Below the pieces are notes generated by a model. It made no database searches. It was not told where the DNA came from and was given only the letters and a program-made list of their open reading frames with translations. Source: Aureimonas frigidaquae (GTDB taxonomy: Bacteria; Pseudomonadota; Alphaproteobacteria; Rhizobiales; Rhizobiaceae). Taken from it: a DNA stretch of 64,000 nt. Position 1 is the first letter of the stretch. Every line of letters begins with the position of its first letter. Both the position numbers and the translations under genes were made by a program. The stretch lies in assembly GCF_001463905.1 (NCBI RefSeq), contig NZ_BBWR01000007.1:62001-126000 (forward strand). Direction: 5' to 3'. Below are positions 59,596 through 64,000 of the stretch, in pieces.

Positions 59596-61631
59596 TGGCT
59601 GCCGCCGTCGAGTTGCGCCGGATCGGGGGCGACGACATCCGGCGTGCCCGGCCGAACCCACCAGGAGAAGGGGTCGAGCCCGGCATAGGCGGGCTGGCGC
59701 TCGGGCATTTCGAGCTTGTCCCAATAGGCCAGCCAGATATCGGGATTGTGCCATTGCGGAACGACATAGTTGTTCCACAGGAGCACGCGATCGAGCGCCC
59801 GCGTGGCGGAAACGAGGGCTTCCCGATCGGGCGCGAAGACGATCTTGTCGATGATGGCGTCCACGGCCGGGTTGCGGATGCCCGCCAGGTTGCGGCTGCC
59901 CGGCTGCGACGCCGCCGCGCTGCCCCAGAAATCGCGCTGCTCGTTGCCGGGCGAAAGCGACTGCGCGAACTGGCCCGTCACCACGTCGAAATTGAAGTTG
60001 TCGACACGCGCCTGGTACTGCGACGTATCGACGATCCGCACGTCGGTCCTTATGCCGAGCCGGCGGAGCTGGTTGGCGAAGGGCTCAAGGATGCGGCTGT
60101 CATTGGGGTCGTCGCCCAGGAACTCGATGCTCAGCACCTCGCCCGTATCGGCCTTGACGAGGTCCGAGCCACGGCGCTCGTAGCCGGCCTGCTTCAGAAG
60201 GTCGAAGGCTTCGCGCAGGAACTGGCGCTCCGCATTGGGGGCGCTGTAGTCGGGCAGGCTGTAGGCTTGCGCGAAAAGTTCGGGCGGCAGATCGCCGGCC
60301 AGCGGCTTCAGGATCTCCAACTCGTCCTCGCCCGGCAGGCCCTTGGCGGCAAGATTCGTGTTCTGGAAGAAACTGTCCGTCCGCCGATACAGCTCGTAGA
60401 AGAGCGTGCGGTTCATTTCCTGGAAATTGAAGGCCAGGACGAGCGCACGGCGCACGCGCGGGTCGGCGAATTTCTCGCGGCGTGTGTTCAGCACATAGGC
60501 CTGCATGGGCTGCACGCTGGCCGATGGAAGCGCCTCCTTCTTGACGCGGCCGGAGTTGAAGGCCGGGAAGGTGTAGCCTGTCGACCAGCGCCCGGCGCTG
60601 TTCTCGGCCCGGTAGTCGGCAAAGCCGCCGCGCTTGAAAGCTTCCCAGGCGGCATTGGCATCGCGGAAATAGGTGTAGTGGACCTTGTCGTAATTGTAGC
60701 GCCCGATGCGCGTGGGGTGATCCTTGGCCCAATAGTCCGGCACCCGTTCCCAGGTGATGGTGTTCCCGGTATCGAAGCTCGCCACGCGGTAGGGGCCGGA
60801 GCCGAGCGGCGGCTCCAGGGTCGGCTCCTCGATGTTGCGTTTGGCGCCCTGCGCGTTGGTGCCTTCCCAGTAATGGCGCGGCAGGACGACGAGATCGCCC
60901 ATGATGTTGGGCAACTCGCGATTGCCCGTCTGGTCGAAGCGGAAGGTGACTTCGCCCTCGCCGGTCACCTCGGCCGCCGTGACGTTGTGGTAGTAGTTGG
61001 CATAGAGCGGATAGAGGCGGGTGACCGTCTGGAAACTCCAGACGACATCGTCGGCGGTGATCGGCTGCCCGTCATGCCAGCGCGCCGCAGGATCGATGCG
61101 GAAGGTGACGGAGCTGTAATCGGCGGGGTAGCGCATGGCCTCCGCGATCAGGCCGTGGCTGACGCCCGGCTCGTCCAGTGCCTGGTCCATCAGCGTGTCG
61201 TAGGCGAGGCCGCCGCCGAAGGCCGCGAAGCCGGCCGCTGCCGTTCCCCGCAGGACGAAAGGGTTGAAGCTGTCGAAGCTGCCGGCGCCGGCCAGGTTCA
61301 GCGTCCCGCCTTTGGGCGCGTTCACATTGACGTAGTCGTAATGGGCGAAGCTGTCGCCGTATTTGGACGGCTCGATGATGCTGGACCATTCCCGCCATTC
61401 CCCTGCCGATGGGGCGGTGTCGTCAGCCTCGGCCTGCGGTCCCGGCTGGGCAGCGGGCTGGGCGCTGTCGGCGGCGGCGAGTTTCAGCAACCCGCCTTTG
61501 GATGGTTCGGTGCTGCCGGATCCGTCCCGCCATTCCCCCGCCGGAGCGGCGGTATCCTTTGCCGCGGCCGGCACGAGGAACTGGGCCATCATCAGTGCGG
61601 CGAGGGTGGGGGCGAGAATACGTCCGGTCAA
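59592..61631 (-). CDS. yejA: Extracellular solute-binding protein, YejA-like (first copy)
   Basis: Periplasmic family 5 peptide-binding protein, 679 residues, first gene of the transporter operon. TTG at 61631 is chosen: GGAGAG lies just upstream and the protein then begins with a clean signal peptide (ILAPTLAALMMAQFLVPAAA). The body has FADPRVRRALVLAFNFQEMNRTLFYE, as in YejA. Odd feature: residues 26-54 look like a shortened copy of residues 71-116, leaving an extra low-complexity segment before the real mature N-terminus. An ATG at 61793 is less likely. Confidence 0.9.
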   Translation of the reverse strand: MTGRILAPTLAALMMAQFLVPAAAKDTAAPAGEWRDGSGSTEPSKGGLLKLAAADSAQPAAQPGPQAEADDTAPSAGEWREWSSIIEPSKYGDSFAHYDYVNVNAPKGGTLNLAGAGSFDSFNPFVLRGTAAAGFAAFGGGLAYDTLMDQALDEPGVSHGLIAEAMRYPADYSSVTFRIDPAARWHDGQPITADDVVWSFQTVTRLYPLYANYYHNVTAAEVTGEGEVTFRFDQTGNRELPNIMGDLVVLPRHYWEGTNAQGAKRNIEEPTLEPPLGSGPYRVASFDTGNTITWERVPDYWAKDHPTRIGRYNYDKVHYTYFRDANAAWEAFKRGGFADYRAENSAGRWSTGYTFPAFNSGRVKKEALPSASVQPMQAYVLNTRREKFADPRVRRALVLAFNFQEMNRTLFYELYRRTDSFFQNTNLAAKGLPGEDELEILKPLAGDLPPELFAQAYSLPDYSAPNAERQFLREAFDLLKQAGYERRGSDLVKADTGEVLSIEFLGDDPNDSRILEPFANQLRRLGIRTDVRIVDTSQYQARVDNFNFDVVTGQFAQSLSPGNEQRDFWGSAAASQPGSRNLAGIRNPAVDAIIDKIVFAPDREALVSATRALDRVLLWNNYVVPQWHNPDIWLAYWDKLEMPERQPAYAGLDPFSWWVRPGTPDVVAPDPAQLDGGSQ
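61284..61556. repeat. Degenerate internal duplication in yejA
   Basis: Segment 61470-61556 resembles 61284-61421 at protein level: DTAAPAGEWRD...EPSKGGLLKLA against DTAPSAGEWRE...EPSK, then 17 extra residues, then GGTLNLA. The first copy lacks that 17-residue piece. DNA similarity is also visible in both flanks. Confidence 0.7.
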
Positions 61632-61776
61632 ATCACTCTCCGAATCCGGTGGCGGGAATGCGGTCAAGCTGCGGTCAGCTTTGTGGCGGGCTTGGGACGA
61701 GCCCCGTTCATGACGAAAGTTTAATCGGCATGGGGCCCACGGCAAGCACAGCCTGTGATGGCTGTTGCCTTCGGCA

Positions 61777-61808
61777 ATAAAAAAGGCCGGCACTCGCGTA
61801 CCGGCCTT
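61777..61808 (-). terminator. Intrinsic terminator of the cytochrome c gene
   Basis: 8 bp perfect stem (arms 61783-61790 and 61801-61808, 10 nt loop); on the minus strand the stem ends in a run of six T. It terminates the gene ending at 61833. Confidence 0.88.
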
Positions 61809-61832
61809 CGTGCAATGCCTCGAAGGAGGCCG

Positions 61833-62681
61833 TCAGGGATTGTTGCCCGTCGCCGGCGCGGCCGGCTGCTGCGAGGGGACGGCCTCTCCGGTGGAAGGAT
61901 CGGTCGTGGCCGGCGCCTGTGTGGAGCCCTGCTGCGTGGTCGACGTGCCGGGCTCGGTCACGGCGGGGACACCGTCGGCATCCTGCGTGGCGGCGCCGTC
62001 CTGACCGGATGCGGGCGCAGCCTCCTGGCCCTCGGCCGGAGCAGGCTCCTGACCGGCGGGCGCCGCGGCGCCATCGGCCGGAGCGGCTTCTCCCTCGGCG
62101 GCAGCGGCATCGTCACCGGCTGCTGCGGCAGGCGCAGCCTCCGGCAGCGGAGCCGGGTTGTCGGACAGGGTGCGCAGATAGGCGATCAGATTCGCGCGGT
62201 CCTGATCCTTGTTGATGCCGGCGAAGCTCATGGCCGTGCCGCTGACATACTGGCGCGGATTGTGCAGGAAGCCGTTCAGATGCTCGTAATCCCAGTGGAC
62301 GGAATGATCCTCGCTGAAGGCCATCATGGCGGAGGAGTAGGAGAAGCCCTCGTGAATGGCGATCGGCCGGTTCACGATGTCCCACAGATCGGGGCCGACC
62401 AGGTTCGGGCCGCCCTTCTCACCGCTGTGGCAGGCCTGGCAGCGCTTGAAGATGGCGGCGCCGGCCTCGGCATCGGCCTCCTGCATCAGCACTGCGATGG
62501 GGACGGCGGCCGGAGCCTCTGCATCGCCGCCGCCGGTCTGTTCCTGCGCCACGATGGCGAAGCCCTCGCGCTCGGGCAGCTCGGAGTGGAAGATCGCCTC
62601 GGCGAGCAGGCTGCCGCCGAACAGGACGAAGACCGCACCCAGAATGGCGCCGAAGATCTTGTTGGCCTCGAAGGAATTCAT
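61833..62681 (-). CDS. cycM: Membrane-anchored cytochrome c (CycM type) with long low-complexity tail
   Basis: Class I c-type cytochrome, 282 residues, anchored by one N-terminal helix ([23 protein letters not shown]). Heme attaches at CQACH (residues 81-85) and Met151 in SGTAMSFAG is the likely sixth ligand. CycM carries electrons toward the aa3 oxidase in Bradyrhizobium. Residues from about 174 to the end form an Ala/Pro/Gln/Glu-rich tail of roughly 109 residues that CycM normally lacks. ATG at 62681 gives the usual MNSFE start; ATG at 62702 adds seven residues. Confidence 0.92.
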   Translation of the reverse strand: MNSFEANKIFGAILGAVFVLFGGSLLAEAIFHSELPEREGFAIVAQEQTGGGDAEAPAAVPIAVLMQEADAEAGAAIFKRCQACHSGEKGGPNLVGPDLWDIVNRPIAIHEGFSYSSAMMAFSEDHSVHWDYEHLNGFLHNPRQYVSGTAMSFAGINKDQDRANLIAYLRTLSDNPAPLPEAAPAAAAGDDAAAAEGEAAPADGAAAPAGQEPAPAEGQEAAPASGQDGAATQDADGVPAVTEPGTSTTQQGSTQAPATTDPSTGEAVPSQQPAAPATGNNP

Positions 62682-62949
62682 GGACTGGGCGGCTCCCATC
62701 ATCAGCCGGCGATGGCACCGACGAACGGTTCTAAAATTCGCGCGGAAGCTATGTCTTTTGCCCTTTCAAGGCAACACCTGTAGACCGCTCCCGAAGCTTG
62801 GCGACTCGCCCGGCCGCGGCACTGTGCCGTGGCCGCCGCGGGGTCCAGCTTGGAAGTCTTCTTACATTGCCCTGCGCCACGATCAAGCGGTAGTGCCGGG
62901 GGAGCGCTCAAAAGAAGGGGACGGTCGTCGTCCGCAGGAACCATCAGCC

Positions 62950-64000
62950 ATGCGTCCAGTGATTCTCATTCCCGCACGCCTCGCCTCCACCCGGCTGCCC
63001 GGCAAGCCCCTGGCCGATATCGGCGGCGCCCCGATGATCGTGCGCGTCTGCGAGCGCGCCGCGGCCACCGGGATCGGCCGCATCGTCGTGGCGACCGATT
63101 CCGAGGACATCGCCGCAGCCGTGCGCAGCGCCGGCTATGAGGCGGTCCTGACCGTCGGGGACCACATGTCCGGATCCGACCGCATCCACGAAGCGCTGGG
63201 GCAGATCGATCCGGACGGAGCCTACGATACGGTGATCAACCTTCAGGGAGATCTGCCGACGATCGAGCCGGCGACGATCCGCGCCGTGATCGAGCCGCTG
63301 GCCGACCCGGCCTGCGACATCGCTACGGTGGCGGTGCCCTTCACCGGCGGGCCGGATGCCGCGGACCATAGCGTCGTCAAGCTCGTCGGCACGCCGATCG
63401 CGCCCAACCGTCTGCGCGCGCTCTATTTCACGCGGGCGACGGCGCCGGCCGGCGCGGGACCGCTGTTCCACCATGTGGGCATCTACGCCTATCGCCGCGC
63501 CGCGCTGGAGCGATTCGTTTCGCTCGGCGCCTCGTCCCTGGAGCTGCGCGAGAGCCTGGAGCAGCTGCGTGCGCTGGAAGCCGGCATGCGCATCGATGCG
63601 GTGACGGTGGATGCCGTGCCGCTCGGCGTCGACACGGCCGCGCAACTCGAGCTGGCCCGGGCCGCCTATCTGCCGCGCCAGCGCACCAACCGCATCTCAT
63701 TCCAGGGCGAACCGGGGGCCAATTCCGACACGGCCTGCCGCAACATGTTCCCGGACATGGAGCCGCTGCCCTGCGCCACCTTCGAAGACGCGCTCGCGGC
63801 GGTCAACCGGGGGGATGCGGACCTGGCGATGATTCCCATCGAGAACACGATCGCCGGCCGGGTGGCCGATATCCATCACCTTTTGCCAGTGTCCGGGCTG
63901 CGGATCGTCGGCGAGTATTTCCTGCCGATCCGCTTCCAGCTGATGGCCAAGCGCGGCACGCGGCTGGACGATGTGCGGGAGGTCCACAGCCATATCCACG
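62950..64000 (+). CDS. kdsB-pheA: KdsB-PheA fusion: CMP-KDO synthetase joined to prephenate dehydratase (partial)
   Basis: One open frame of 350 codons that runs off the window. Residues 1-240 are KdsB, which activates KDO as CMP-KDO for lipopolysaccharide: [36 protein letters not shown] and [16 protein letters not shown]. After a linker LPRQR the frame continues from residue 246 as PheA, which makes phenylpyruvate: [21 protein letters not shown], then [13 protein letters not shown]. No stop and no ATG or GTG start near the junction separates them. In rhizobia the two are adjacent separate genes beside cycM. A true fusion or a lost stop codon are both possible; the C-terminus is not visible. 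Confidence 0.88.
   Translation, partial: MRPVILIPARLASTRLPGKPLADIGGAPMIVRVCERAAATGIGRIVVATDSEDIAAAVRSAGYEAVLTVGDHMSGSDRIHEALGQIDPDGAYDTVINLQGDLPTIEPATIRAVIEPLADPACDIATVAVPFTGGPDAADHSVVKLVGTPIAPNRLRALYFTRATAPAGAGPLFHHVGIYAYRRAALERFVSLGASSLELRESLEQLRALEAGMRIDAVTVDAVPLGVDTAAQLELARAAYLPRQRTNRISFQGEPGANSDTACRNMFPDMEPLPCATFEDALAAVNRGDADLAMIPIENTIAGRVADIHHLLPVSGLRIVGEYFLPIRFQLMAKRGTRLDDVREVHSHIH

Noticed and set aside
59595-61724. A 709-codon plus-strand frame opposite the first yejA
   Set aside because: Shadow of yejA; no ribosome site or recognisable domain.
62725-62745. Irr-type iron control element before cycM
   Set aside because: Only a half-site (TTTTAGAA on the minus strand) is present; no second half at the right spacing.

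Overview
The window is high-GC chromosomal DNA from an alphaproteobacterium, most likely of the order Hyphomicrobiales (Rhizobiales). The evidence is gene content: a PhyR-NepR-EcfG general stress response locus with an HWE histidine kinase, an FtcR/Rem-type flagellar regulator, a CycM-type cytochrome c beside kdsB and pheA, a Rhizobium etli-type asparaginase, and a double-yejA microcin C/oligopeptide transporter. The family cannot be fixed from sequence reading alone; Aurantimonadaceae or a relative is only a guess. I saw no rRNA, tRNA, insertion sequence, prophage or CRISPR array. Genes are dense, and many neighbours overlap by 4 bases.

Layout. 0.2-3.5 kb: ferrochelatase, a PfkB sugar kinase and a class 3 asparaginase. 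3.6-6.8 kb: complete pqqABCDE operon for the cofactor PQQ. 6.8-14.3 kb: CorA-like metal transporter, HerA-like ATPase, L,D-transpeptidase, superoxide dismutase, oligopeptidase B and MsrB. 14.5-20.7 kb: seven-gene mrpABCDEFG Na+/H+ antiporter. 20.7-22.8 kb: CysQ, a DUF423 protein and a K+ channel. 22.9-29.2 kb: the whole reductive pyrimidine degradation pathway (preT, preA, carbamoylase, dihydropyrimidinase) around a RutR-like repressor, with two matching operator-like palindromes. 29.5-42.6 kb: FtcR-like regulator, D,D-carboxypeptidase, RhlE-like helicase, ABC-F protein, RND efflux pair and a triple PRC-barrel protein.

42.7-49 kb is a stress-response island. It holds nepR-ecfG, phyR and an HWE kinase among small envelope proteins (DUF1328, an ElaB/YqjD-like protein, a DUF1469/holin-like protein, a glycine-zipper lipoprotein). 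Several of these have EcfG-type promoter matches, GGAAC-N16/17-CGTT, one of them perfect. 49-51 kb: HugZ-like protein and the ApbC/Mrp ATPase. 51.1-61.6 kb: one long minus-strand operon, yejA-yejA-yejB-yejE-CDF exporter-yejF-Nudix-ghrA. 61.8-64 kb: a CycM cytochrome c and, running off the window end, one uninterrupted reading frame joining KdsB (CMP-KDO synthetase) to PheA (prephenate dehydratase).

The most notable observations are the apparent KdsB-PheA fusion, the RutR-type sites flanking the pyrimidine genes, the EcfG promoters beside their own sigma factor locus, the CDF exporter gene inside the yej operon, and a decayed internal duplication at the N-terminus of one YejA protein.
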